Made by a program: the position numbers and the translations under genes. DNA of 64,000 nucleotides from Acidobacteriota bacterium (lineage in GTDB: Bacteria; Acidobacteriota; Vicinamibacteria; Vicinamibacterales; CAVVIG01): NCBI GenBank assembly GCA_003222395.1, contig QHWB01000053.1, positions 1-64,000 on the forward strand, given 5' to 3'. Within the stretch, counting starts at the first letter, position 1. Every line of letters begins with the position of its first letter. Below are positions 26,879-35,362 of the stretch, one piece after another. The notes beneath the pieces are model-generated. The model was given only the letters and a program-made list of their open reading frames with translations, did no database searches and had not been told where the DNA came from.

Positions 26879-27363
26879 GTTCGGAAACAGATCGTCGGCG
26901 GCGACGCAGCTGCCCTCTTCCAATCGGCGGCGCATACAGCGGTGCCGCAATTGATCTCACGAGTCTTGAACTGCGCGGAGCGAAAGACGCAAATGAAGGC
27001 CACTAAAGTGTGCAACCACCCTATTGACAACTTTAGAGATCAGTCACATATTTCGGCATCATCCGCGCGATTGTCGACGTTCGGACGGGCGGGACCACGC
27101 GCGAAGGGGAGTAGCACCATGTTGCGCAGGTCCGCCGGTCGTCGTTTGCGCGAAATCACGCAGCCTCGTTCCCGCACGCAGGTTCCGCCACCGGGCTGAG
27201 CCTTTCCGCACACCGCAGCCGTTGAACGTTACGCGCCACGCGTGAGGCAACTCGCTGTACGTGTGCCCCGACGCTAGACCAAGGCGGGCGCGGTCATGCA
27301 ATCGTCGTTAGTACGACATGTCGAGTTGTCAACGCACAGGATCGAGCCAAAAAAGGGGGAGAC
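26879..27363. other. intergenic region upstream of oxidase operon
   Basis: No gene recognised. It should contain the promoter of the second oxidase operon (27364-29835). One sigma70-like candidate is described separately. Confidence 0.4.
27024..27052 (+). promoter_or_regulatory. possible sigma70-type promoter
   Basis: TTGACA at 27024-27029 matches the -35 consensus exactly. With a 17-base spacer the -10 would be CATATT (27047-27052), four of six consensus bases. It would give a leader of about 300 bases before the oxidase start at 27364. It is AT-rich against its surroundings, but judged by eye only. Confidence 0.35.
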
Positions 27364-29220
27364 ATGCTGACAAGAAGAAACATGCTGAAGCTCGGGCTCG
27401 CTGGCAGCGGGTACGTGATTTTTGGACCGAACGGAGTAGTGTCGTTCGCCGACGGCGACAGCCTTCCGGCCAGTCCTCCGACTACCCCGTTCATCGACGA
27501 GCTGCCGCTGCCGGGCGCCTTGCTCGAAGTCGAACCTTTTTTCGACCTGCCGGAGCAATACCTCCGCTTGTGGATAGATCCGAACACGACACGTTTTTTC
27601 AAGATCGCGTCCGAACAGCGCGTTGTGAAATTTCACAGCCAATTGCCGCCGACGACCATCTGGGGATATCGCGATCTCTCACCTTTTGCCGAGCCGAGCG
27701 TCGGTGCCGGGAGCTTGCAGCCGCTTCCGTACAACGTGCTCGGTCCGACGCTGTTGCAGAATTTCGGCAGTAGGCTGGTCACGCCTTGTTCGTCCACATC
27801 AGATCCGATAGGCGGCGGGTTCGTGATTCGGCACATCAACTGTCTGCCGCCCGACCATAAAGGGTTCGGGGTTCCGCGAACGACTGTCCATCTGCACGGC
27901 GGACACCACCTCGCCCGTGCCGATGGGTTCCCGGTGAACCTGGACAAAGCGGCCCTGGACAAGCTACCGGACATTCCCGATGGTTTCCCGCAGTTCATCG
28001 TGATGGAGCCGCCCGGGTGGCCTCCGAACGAACCGCCGTCACCCGTGACCAACGATCTGTGTCCCGACCACAGCGTCGTGAGGGAGCGGCAGAGACTCGA
28101 CTACTTCTATCCGCTTCTCGATCCTGGCGTGCTCGATGTCGTGCGGTGCACCGCAAGTACCCCGGACATAGAGGTAGAGGCGCGACCTTCGACGCAGTGG
28201 TACCACGACCATCTGCTCGACTTCACCGGTCCGAACGCCTATCGCGGCCTGGCCGGTTTCGTGCTCTGCTTTGACGCGCTCGACTCGAACGACGAGAACG
28301 ATCCGAATCTGTCGGCACTTCATCTTCCGAGCCCGCCATACGACATTCCACTCGCCATTCAGGACAAGCGCTTCGCCGCAGACGGCTCGCTAGTCTTCAG
28401 CACGTTCGACCACGACGGCTTTCTCGGCGACAAGTTCCTGCTCAACGGCGCGATCCAGCCGTACCTCGAGGTCAAGCGGCGGAAATACCGCTTCCGTTTC
28501 CTCAACGCCTCGAATGCGCGCATCTACCGCATCTTCTTCAATGACGGCAACCCGGGCGGCCAAACGTTCACGATGGACATGATCGCGAACGAAGGCGGCC
28601 TGCTGTCGCGCCCGCTGCGCGGCGCCGTGAGCTTCCTGATCTCGATGGCCGAACGCTACGAGATGGTCATCGACTTCTCGAAGTTCCCGAACCTCGCAGC
28701 GGGCACCAAGCTGTACCTCGAAAACCGGCTGCCCCAGAGCAACGGGCGCAAGCCGGACGACGGGCTGCTGCCGCAGGGCAGCGGCAACAAGCTGCTGGAG
28801 TTCCGGCTCACCGGCGATCCGCTGGTTCTTGTCGAGGACAACAGCGAGGTGCGCGACTGGGCCATCAACGACCGGTTTGCCGGCGATCTCGACACGCCGA
28901 TCGCCACGCCGACGCGTGGACAGCCGGAGATCTGGCACCTCGAGAACTCGTCTGGCGGATGGTGGCATCCGATCCACATCCACTCCGAGTTCTTCCGCGT
29001 ACTGAAGCGGAACGGGCGTCCACCGACCGACACGGCGCGAAACCCGGTCGTGGCCGAACAGGACGGTCTTGCGCGAAAGGACACGATCCTCCTCAAAGGC
29101 GGCGACTCGGTCGACGTGTTCCTGAAGTTCAGGGATCACCTGGGCCCGTTCGTCTTCCATTGCCACAACATGGAGCACGAAGACATGGCGATGATGGCGC
29201 GCTTCGACGTGATCCCGTGA
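27364..29220 (+). CDS. multicopper oxidase, CotA-like, Tat-exported
   Basis: A 618-residue multicopper oxidase. GGGGGAG precedes the ATG and a twin-arginine signal follows (MLTRRNMLKLGLAGSGYVIF). Copper motifs are TTVHLHGGHH near 175, QWYHDH near 280, HPIHIHSEFF near 537 and FHCHNMEHEDMAMM near 600. The HLHGG and HEDMAM forms resemble the CotA/bilirubin oxidase branch. Compared with the oxidase at 15652-17847 it is shorter and clearly diverged, not a recent duplicate. It is followed 30 bases later by a SCO protein, repeating the oxidase plus SCO arrangement. The substrate is unknown; phenolics, bilirubin-like compounds and Mn(II) are known for the family. Confidence 0.93.
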   Translation: MLTRRNMLKLGLAGSGYVIFGPNGVVSFADGDSLPASPPTTPFIDELPLPGALLEVEPFFDLPEQYLRLWIDPNTTRFFKIASEQRVVKFHSQLPPTTIWGYRDLSPFAEPSVGAGSLQPLPYNVLGPTLLQNFGSRLVTPCSSTSDPIGGGFVIRHINCLPPDHKGFGVPRTTVHLHGGHHLARADGFPVNLDKAALDKLPDIPDGFPQFIVMEPPGWPPNEPPSPVTNDLCPDHSVVRERQRLDYFYPLLDPGVLDVVRCTASTPDIEVEARPSTQWYHDHLLDFTGPNAYRGLAGFVLCFDALDSNDENDPNLSALHLPSPPYDIPLAIQDKRFAADGSLVFSTFDHDGFLGDKFLLNGAIQPYLEVKRRKYRFRFLNASNARIYRIFFNDGNPGGQTFTMDMIANEGGLLSRPLRGAVSFLISMAERYEMVIDFSKFPNLAAGTKLYLENRLPQSNGRKPDDGLLPQGSGNKLLEFRLTGDPLVLVEDNSEVRDWAINDRFAGDLDTPIATPTRGQPEIWHLENSSGGWWHPIHIHSEFFRVLKRNGRPPTDTARNPVVAEQDGLARKDTILLKGGDSVDVFLKFRDHLGPFVFHCHNMEHEDMAMMARFDVIP

Positions 29221-29250
29221 GCAGTCGTGCGTGATTGAACGGAGTGTCGG

Positions 29251-29835
29251 ATGATCACGAAAAGAACAGACGCATGGGTGGCGGTTGCGAGCCTGATGCT
29301 CGCGGCGGCCGCGGCAACCGGCGGCACGCATGCCGCCCTGGCGAACACGTATTTGCCGAATGTCGTCGTTCAGACCCAGGACGGCGCACGGGTTCGCTTC
29401 TACGAGGACTTGATCAGAGACAAAGTCGTGTTGATCAACTTCATGTTCACCAGCTGCACGAATCAATGTCCACGGACCACGGCGAACCTCGTGAAGGTGG
29501 AGGAACAACTCGGCGATCGTTTGGGACGAGACGTACGGATGATTTCCGTCACGCTCGATCCGGCGACCGACACGCCGGCCGTCCTTAGGGACTATGCACG
29601 CCGTTACGGGACGAAGCCAGGATGGTACTTCGTCACCGGGCGCCAGAAAGACATCGACGCGATTCGACAGCGGCTCGGGATGCGCGAGGACACGAATGAC
29701 CTGATGCAGCACACCGGCATGCTCGTCTACGGCAACGATGCAACCCGCCAGTGGGCGGCGACCCCAGCGTTCGCCCAGCCAAGGGCGATCGTCAGAAGCG
29801 TGATGCTGTTAATGCATCGTCGAATGGAGAAGTGA
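29251..29835 (+). CDS. SCO1/SenC family copper protein
   Basis: A 194-residue exported thioredoxin-fold protein. After a signal peptide (VAVASLMLAAAAATGG) it carries the SCO copper site: Cys69 and Cys73 (FTSCTNQCPRT) and a likely His154 (DLMQHTGMLVYGN). SCO proteins donate copper to, or reduce, oxidase subunits; here the obvious client is the multicopper oxidase encoded just upstream. Unlike the SCO protein at 14663-15655 it lacks a cytochrome c domain. The gene is in the same operon (30-base gap). Confidence 0.92.
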   Translation: MITKRTDAWVAVASLMLAAAAATGGTHAALANTYLPNVVVQTQDGARVRFYEDLIRDKVVLINFMFTSCTNQCPRTTANLVKVEEQLGDRLGRDVRMISVTLDPATDTPAVLRDYARRYGTKPGWYFVTGRQKDIDAIRQRLGMREDTNDLMQHTGMLVYGNDATRQWAATPAFAQPRAIVRSVMLLMHRRMEK

Positions 29836-29906
29836 TCCGACGTGATGCGTGGGCCAGTGATTTCGACCGACCTCGATCGCCGTCGCTGGCCCATCGGAAC
29901 TGCACG

Positions 29907-30311
29907 CTACTGCACGTACACGCGGCCAACGAAAATCTTCTGCGGGTAGCTATACGCGAAATAGTCGCACGTCTTGCCGGCTGGGTTGAAAGGCATCGTG
30001 TGCCGCGACATTCCAGGGTCCAGCCACATCGTTGAGAATTCCGAGCAGTTGTAAGACCGGAGTAGCAGGGCGCGGCCGCTCTGGTTCGCAAAGAGGACGG
30101 TATCACCGACCGCGACCGTCACCTGCGCGGGGCTCGCCGTGAGATCGGGCAGGAGCGTCACGGTCGGCGTGGATGTCAAATCAGCCGTCCGCGCTCCTGA
30201 AACGTCGCCGCTCACGATGCTCGGGGCGGTCGGCGTTTCCTTCGCGCACGCGCCGGTCCAAATCATCACGCCGAACGCGATCGCACCCAACGAGAAACTC
30301 TTCATTGTCAT
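29907..30311 (-). CDS. putative lipoprotein, possibly cupredoxin-like
   Basis: A 134-residue lipoprotein precursor starting at the ATG 30309-30311, with lipobox TGAC (MTMKSFSLGAIAFGVMIWTG then ACAKE). The mature part has a short beta-sandwich look: QVTVAVGDTVLFANQSGRAL, then SYNCSEFSTMWLDPGMSRHT. The VxxGDTVxFxN phrase is typical of cupredoxins and related Ig-like folds, and there is one His and two Cys, but the canonical type 1 copper ligand spacing is not evident. It converges on the oxidase-SCO operon. A copper or electron-carrier role is suggested only by this context. Confidence 0.7.
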   Translation of the reverse strand: MTMKSFSLGAIAFGVMIWTGACAKETPTAPSIVSGDVSGARTADLTSTPTVTLLPDLTASPAQVTVAVGDTVLFANQSGRALLLRSYNCSEFSTMWLDPGMSRHTMPFNPAGKTCDYFAYSYPQKIFVGRVYVQ

Positions 30312-31134
30312 CGCTCTTTCTCCTTGCCGCTGCCGATTGACACGCGCACACACATCGCTTGGCTGCTCAAAGCGCGGCGCGGCGCAGCGCTGCAGTCCGA
30401 TCGCAATCGGCTCAGAGTGGGAATCGCCTGAAGGGAGAGACGTGACGCAGCGATCCGCTCGCGTTGCCGGTCCCGTGCCATGGCTCGACTGCGTTCGGCC
30501 GAGCCGCGAAGGCGATCTCGTCAATGAGCTGCGGGATTAGCGAATTGCTTCGAGCGAGACGCAACCAGCGTGCCCGCCGACAACTCGTCGGCGACTGCCG
30601 GATTTTCGAGCGGTGGTTGTAAGTGCGCGCCGATCCAGCGACGATCCTGTAACCGCGATTACATTCATCGATCAGATCGAGGGTGAGTTCGAGCGAGCGA
30701 ACCCGCACTCGATACGGATCCGCAAGAACGCGAACACAAACGAGATCCACGCGGTCGCAGCGAATCACATCGCGATCGCTCGTTGCGCGCCATGACACAG
30801 CTCTCGAAGCGAAAAGTGATCAAGAGAGACACTCACGGGTCAACTCTGCGACGCTGCGGACGTCGCTGCTCGCGCGATCGCGGTCGGAGTGAGCTGGTCG
30901 CTCTACGCGGAGGACGCCGCGCTCGTCGGCGGCGCGATTCGCAAGGACGTCCTGATGGCGCCGCCGCGGCCGGCGGCCCGGGTCACGATCGACCAGCATT
31001 GAAGAGGGCGGCCGATGTCGTGCTCTCCGACATCGGCTTGCGTGGAGTCGCGAAGGAGATCACATTCGCCGAATCAGTTGCAGCGCGAGAAGTGATCACG
31101 AAAAACGAAATCACGAAAAACACGATACGACGAC
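30312..31134. other. degenerate region; possible gene remnant
   Basis: No intact gene. A plus-strand stretch at about 30855-31004 has balanced, coding-like composition without a start (CDAADVAARAIAVGVSWSLY, then EDAALVGGAIRKDVLMAPPR, ending VTIDQH and TGA). I do not recognise the family. A 12-base direct repeat ATCACGAAAAAC lies at 31095-31106 and 31110-31121, just before the next gene's 3' end. Confidence 0.35.
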
Positions 31135-31464
31135 TCAAGCGGTGACGGGCATCGACGAAGCGCCGGCTTTCCTGATCTCTTCAATGTTCGGCGCGAAGAG
31201 ATTGTGCACGGGATAAAACTGGACCTTCGGTTGACCGGTAATGCCCGCCTTCTGCACGGCGGCGGTCAGCCGATCTTTCTGAAAACGCTCGAACGCCTGC
31301 TGCGAATCCCAAATATCCACTATGCGAGCGGAACCTCCTGTGAAACCCGCCACGTGAAAGACGGCACCGGCAGGGGGATTTTTGTCGAGGCCGAGATTCG
31401 ACATCACGCGGTTGTACTGTTCCGGCGTCACGCCCGGCCATTCCATCAACATTACAGTCGCCAT
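31135..31464 (-). CDS. small dimeric alpha-beta barrel-like protein
   Basis: A 109-residue cytoplasmic protein with a good ribosome site (GAGGAGGATTCC before the ATG). It resembles small ferredoxin-fold proteins of the antibiotic biosynthesis monooxygenase/EthD type: MATVMLMEWPGVTPEQYNRV, then GARIVDIWDSQQAFERFQKD. I do not recognise a precise family. No partner gene adjoins it: the downstream side is degenerate and the upstream neighbour is a broken aminotransferase. Confidence 0.75.
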   Translation of the reverse strand: MATVMLMEWPGVTPEQYNRVMSNLGLDKNPPAGAVFHVAGFTGGSARIVDIWDSQQAFERFQKDRLTAAVQKAGITGQPKVQFYPVHNLFAPNIEEIRKAGASSMPVTA

Positions 31465-31539
31465 GGAATCCTCCTCTCCCTCGACGGACGATAGGTTCGT
31501 GTGTCGGAGCTGTCAACCGCGTCCGTTCTCAACGCGGCT

Positions 31540-32050
31540 GCGCGCCGCTCAGGTCGTGGTTGATGGCGTCGACCTGGTGGACTGCAGGACGCGGGCGAGC
31601 TCCAGCAGGCGGAGCGACGTGCAGCCGGACAAGATGTGATCGAAACTTCGGGTGCTTGAGCACGCCATCCTGCGTCACTAACGCGACGTTCATGTTGGAG
31701 CTCTCGCCGACGTGATCGTTCTCATCGACGAACACCCCGTTGTCGAAGCCGACTTCATTGGCCTCCATCTGCATCAGCACGTTCGGAAGGTAGTTGGTGC
31801 TTTTCGTGATGGCGTACAACGGCGGCTTGATCGGATAGGTCGTGGTCATCACGCGCAGACCGTCCGTGTACCATCGCTCCGGATACGAGAGGCCGGCGAA
31901 CACCATCACGAAGAAACCGGGCTCCGAGGCGGCCGCTGGACTCAGCTCGAGGCTGCCCGATCCTGACGAAAGCCAATACCGGATCGCGCCGTCGCGAACC
32001 CTTAGGTGAACGGGAACGCCGCGAACGGGTGACCGCGATCTGCTCGCTCG
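31540..32050 (-). pseudogene. class IV (branched-chain/D-amino acid) aminotransferase remnant
   Basis: The middle of a PLP-dependent class IV aminotransferase is readable: VHLRVRDGAIRYWLSSGSGS, FFVMVFAGLSYPERWYTDGL, IKPPLYAITKSTNYLPNVLM with the cofactor-binding Lys in TKSTNYL, and VFVDENDHVGESSNMNVALV. After HPKF a one-base shift moves the frame to DHILSGCTSLRLLELARVL, and homology then stops. The N-terminal domain is missing upstream of about 32050, where repeat-like sequence begins. So both ends are gone and the frame is broken. Related full-length enzymes are about 280-310 residues. Confidence 0.8.
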
Positions 32051-32215
32051 TTCGAGCCGGAGGTGGCCGCTCGATGCGGAGGACGCTGAGGACACGCGTT
32101 CGACACGCTCACCCTGACCGATGGCGATCACCATGAGCGATGGCGCTCGCTCTGAGCCTGTCGAAAGGCGCGTCCTCCGTGTCCTCTGTGAGGGAGGCCG
32201 CAAACAGCTCTGAGC

Positions 32216-32737
32216 TCAGTCCTCGAGCTTCAGAATTCCGGCAGCGAACCAGGCGCCTGCCGCGTTGCGAATGAGAAGAACCGGGCTGGCACACACCGCC
32301 GGCGGCGTCGGACTGAGCGTATCGTCGATCCGGAAATCTCCGTTCGGCTCGAGCGCGACACCGGTCGATGGCGTGCTGAACTGTGTGAAGGGCGCCGTCG
32401 CCGAGCAAATCAGCGTGGCGAACACGCGCTGGTTGGCGTTGAACCCGATGTTGTTGCCGCCGCCGAGAAGCAGCCCCCGCCCGCGGACCTCGATGCGCCC
32501 ATCGGTCTCGACGTCCGCGTTGAGTCCCGCGATGACCCAGATCTGGCCCGGAGGGTTGACACCACGCACGGTATTCCGGCTCACGGTCACGGTCCCATCG
32601 GCGTTCACGGCCACGTTCGACACCGGGATCACACCAATCCCGCCGTCGAATCTGACGAGAGAGTCGTCGCCCGCGCGAATCGGGGAGACGAGTCCGACGC
32701 ACAGGAAGCACGTCAACGCCAGCGTCGCTTTCAACAT
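32216..32737 (-). CDS. small secreted protein
   Basis: A 173-residue exported protein. The ATG at 32735-32737 follows AGGAAAGGAGC and begins a signal peptide (MLKATLALTCFLCVGLVSPI). The mature part alternates beta-like segments (VRFDGGIGVIPVSNVAVNAD, ADVETDGRIEVRGRGLLLGG) and ends DAAGAWFAAGILKLED-like (read NAAGAWFAAGILKLED). Two Cys residues may form a disulfide. No family recognised. Confidence 0.72.
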   Translation of the reverse strand: MLKATLALTCFLCVGLVSPIRAGDDSLVRFDGGIGVIPVSNVAVNADGTVTVSRNTVRGVNPPGQIWVIAGLNADVETDGRIEVRGRGLLLGGGNNIGFNANQRVFATLICSATAPFTQFSTPSTGVALEPNGDFRIDDTLSPTPPAVCASPVLLIRNAAGAWFAAGILKLED

Positions 32738-32883
32738 CCTGCAGCTCCTTTCCTGAACAACGAACAATGGACAGCTTCGAGACAATCGGTCAGCGATTTT
32801 TTGCAGCGCGCCATTCTGTGCTCGTGGTCCGGCGGTGTCAATCCCGACGAACCGCAGCATCCGAAAGAGTCGAGGGAATCACG

Positions 32884-33033
32884 ACGCCGATCGTAGTGAT
32901 AGGATGCGACAAAGAGCCGGGGCTCATGAAGCTGAACGAATACGAGCAGGTCGCCTTCACCTACGAAAAGATCGAGTGGACCTGGCTCGACCCCAGAGTC
33001 GCCGCGGCCGATTCGTGGCTGCAGCGAGGCTGA
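32884..33033 (+). pseudogene. Hcp-like C-terminal fragment
   Basis: About 45 codons end in MKLNEYEQVAFTYEKIEWTW and ADSWLQRG. The EQVAFTYEKIEWTW stretch resembles the penultimate strand of Hcp-family tube proteins of type VI secretion, whose C-termini read like ETVTLNYEKIEWTY. No upstream Hcp sequence or other type VI gene is present. It ends immediately before the start of the dehydrogenase gene. Identification from such a short piece is tentative. Confidence 0.4.
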
Positions 33034-34920
33034 GTGAACGCGATGCGCTCGTGGATGATTCTGACGGCCGCCGCAACGTTCCTCATCTGCTCCGCCGGAG
33101 CGCAGTCGCCGCTCACGAACAGGCGCGAGAGCGACTGGCCGATGTACCGACGAGATCTGGTCGGGAGCGGCTACTCGCCGCTGACGCAAATCGACACGAA
33201 GAACGTCGCGAAGCTGGCGCAGATGTGGACGTATCGCCTGCAGCCGGAGACGCCGTCTGCGGCGCCCGGTGGAAGGGGCGGCGCCGCGAGCCTCAATTCC
33301 GAGGCGACGCCGATTGTCGTCAACGGCGTCATGTATCTGCCTGCCGCGAACCGCGTCGTGGCGCTCGAGCCCGAGACGGGAAGAGAAATCTGGCAGCATC
33401 CCATCGCAGGCGCGGCGCCTTCGCGTCGCGGCGTCGCGTATTGGGCGGGCGGCGGCGACATCGCGCCGCGCATCCTCGTCTCTGCCGGACGCCGTTTGAT
33501 CGCGCTCGACGCAGGCACGGGTGCCGCCGCCTCGCGCTTCGGCAACGACGGCGAAGTAGACATGGGAGTGCCGTACAACTCCGTGCCGCTCGTGTACAGG
33601 AACGTCGTCGTTGTCGGCGCGAACACGCCGCCGGGCGCCGTCGGCGGCGTCGGCAATCCCCGCGCGTTCGATGCGCGCACCGGCGCGAAGCTGTGGGAGT
33701 TCAGCTCGGTTCCACAGCCGGGCGCACCGGGTCACGACACATGGGAGGGCGAGAGCTGGAAAGATCGCCTCGGCGTCAACGCCTGGCCCTTCTACTTCAC
33801 GCTCGACGAGCAGCGCGGCCTCGTGTACCTGCCGCTCGCGTCGCCGATCGGCGGTTTCTACGGCGGAGACCGGAAGGGCGCGAACCTGTTCGGGAATTCC
33901 GTGGTCGCCGTCGATATCCAGACGGGCGCCTATCGGTGGCATTTCCAGACCATCCATCACGATCTGTGGGATCACGATCCGCCGGCGCCTCCGGGACTGT
34001 TCGACGTCGTGCGCAACGGCCGTCCGGTTCCGGCGCTCGCGCTGACGACGAAGTCGGGCTACATGTACATCCTGAATCGCGAAACGGGACAGCCGATCTT
34101 CGGCGTCGATGAGCGTCGCGTTCCGGAAAGCGACGTGCCCGGCGAGCGCGCGTCTCCCACGCAGCCGATCCCGACCAAGCCGCCGCCGCTCGCGCGCGTC
34201 GGATACGAACCGGCCGATCTCGTCACCGCCGCGGACACGACGCCCGAGCACGCGAAAGCCTGCGCGGAGCTGGTCGAGAAAATCGGCGGTGTGCACAACG
34301 CAGGGCCGTTCACGCCGTGGCGGTACCGGACAGAAAGCGCCGCGCCGACCGTGACGCTCACGTTTCCCGGAGGGCTCGGCGGCGCAAACTGGGGCGGCAC
34401 CGCGTTCGATCCGACGTCCGGATATCTCTTCGTTGCGACGCAGGACGTCGGCGCGCTCGGATGGATCGAGAAGAGGCGCGCGGACTCGCCGTTTCCGTAC
34501 GACAAGATCGTCCCCGAGCGCTCAGGTCCCGGCCGCGGCAACTTCGACGTCCGCATCGAGGGCGCGAGTTGGCCGTGTCAGAAACCGCCGTGGGGGCGGC
34601 TGACGGCAATCAACGCATCGACGGGAAACTTCGCGTGGCAGGTGCCGCTCGGCATCACCGAGCAACTGCCGCCTGCCAAACAGCGTACCGGCCGCCCCGC
34701 ACTGGCGGGACCCATCGTCACCGCCGGCGGCGTCGTGTTCATCGCGTCGGCCGATGACAACCGCTTCCGCGCGTTCGACGTGAAGAGCGGAAAGGAGCTG
34801 TGGGTGACGAAGCTTCCGCGGAGAGGAAACGCCGATCCGATCACCTACCAGGGAAGGAACCGCAAACAGTACGTGGCCGTCGTCGCCACCGACACGCTCG
34901 TCACGTACGCGCTGCCGTAA
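33034..34920 (+). CDS. PQQ-type beta-propeller dehydrogenase, secreted
   Basis: A 628-residue quinoprotein-like dehydrogenase of the glucose/alcohol dehydrogenase propeller class. A signal peptide is present (MRSWMILTAAATFLICSAGA), and the catalytic domain starts at DWPMYRRDLVGSGYSPLTQI. Propeller features include VVALEPETGREIWQHPIAGA, the WDHDPPAPP phrase, GGANWGGTAFDPTSGYLFVA and VFIASADDNRFRAFDVKSGK before the closing strand. Such enzymes oxidise sugars or alcohols in the periplasm and pass electrons to quinone or cytochrome. There is no membrane domain and no fused cytochrome. The start is GTG 33034 (overlapping the end of the Hcp-like fragment) or ATG 33043. Confidence 0.88.
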   Translation: MNAMRSWMILTAAATFLICSAGAQSPLTNRRESDWPMYRRDLVGSGYSPLTQIDTKNVAKLAQMWTYRLQPETPSAAPGGRGGAASLNSEATPIVVNGVMYLPAANRVVALEPETGREIWQHPIAGAAPSRRGVAYWAGGGDIAPRILVSAGRRLIALDAGTGAAASRFGNDGEVDMGVPYNSVPLVYRNVVVVGANTPPGAVGGVGNPRAFDARTGAKLWEFSSVPQPGAPGHDTWEGESWKDRLGVNAWPFYFTLDEQRGLVYLPLASPIGGFYGGDRKGANLFGNSVVAVDIQTGAYRWHFQTIHHDLWDHDPPAPPGLFDVVRNGRPVPALALTTKSGYMYILNRETGQPIFGVDERRVPESDVPGERASPTQPIPTKPPPLARVGYEPADLVTAADTTPEHAKACAELVEKIGGVHNAGPFTPWRYRTESAAPTVTLTFPGGLGGANWGGTAFDPTSGYLFVATQDVGALGWIEKRRADSPFPYDKIVPERSGPGRGNFDVRIEGASWPCQKPPWGRLTAINASTGNFAWQVPLGITEQLPPAKQRTGRPALAGPIVTAGGVVFIASADDNRFRAFDVKSGKELWVTKLPRRGNADPITYQGRNRKQYVAVVATDTLVTYALP

Positions 34921-35362
34921 TTCTCATCGACATATCGAGCTTCAGCGGCAAAAGGTTTCCGCTGCGCCGAAGTGTGCATCTTTCGTCGCGATCGTTGCAC
35001 GCGCGTCGCTTCGAGTTCCTCCGCGATCGATTGTCGCTCACCGAACGTCGCGAGGCGCGGTGTACGTCCTGCCTGTATGCGACGTCTTGACAAATTGTGC
35101 GCGGTAGCCGCACAGCGTTGTGCGCGGTCGCCGCACAGCGCTCTTACTCATGCGCCATCGATCAGCTCACACTTCGGTTTCAGTTGAGATGCGCGCGATT
35201 TACGACGCGCGAATCTATTTTCCGATCGCGTAACGATTGCTGCCGATCGGTCCACTGCAGGAAATGCACGCATGACCGAAAGAGGTACATACACTGCTCA
35301 CCGCATCGCATCCCGTGACGCGGGAGTTCAGTGGCTTCCGCGTTGCTCGTTGTCAGCCTCCT
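34921..35362. other. intergenic region with short tandem repeat
   Basis: No gene recognised between the dehydrogenase and the Ig-like protein. It holds the two-copy repeat at 35095-35140 and GC-rich palindromic patches further down. The promoter for the next gene should lie here. Confidence 0.4.
35095..35140. repeat. 23-bp tandem repeat, two copies
   Basis: Copies at 35095-35117 and 35118-35140 differ at one base. Each contains an inverted repeat (TGTGCG...CGCACA), so the pair could fold as two hairpins or bind a dimeric regulator. A TTGACA lies just upstream at 35087-35092. Confidence 0.85.
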
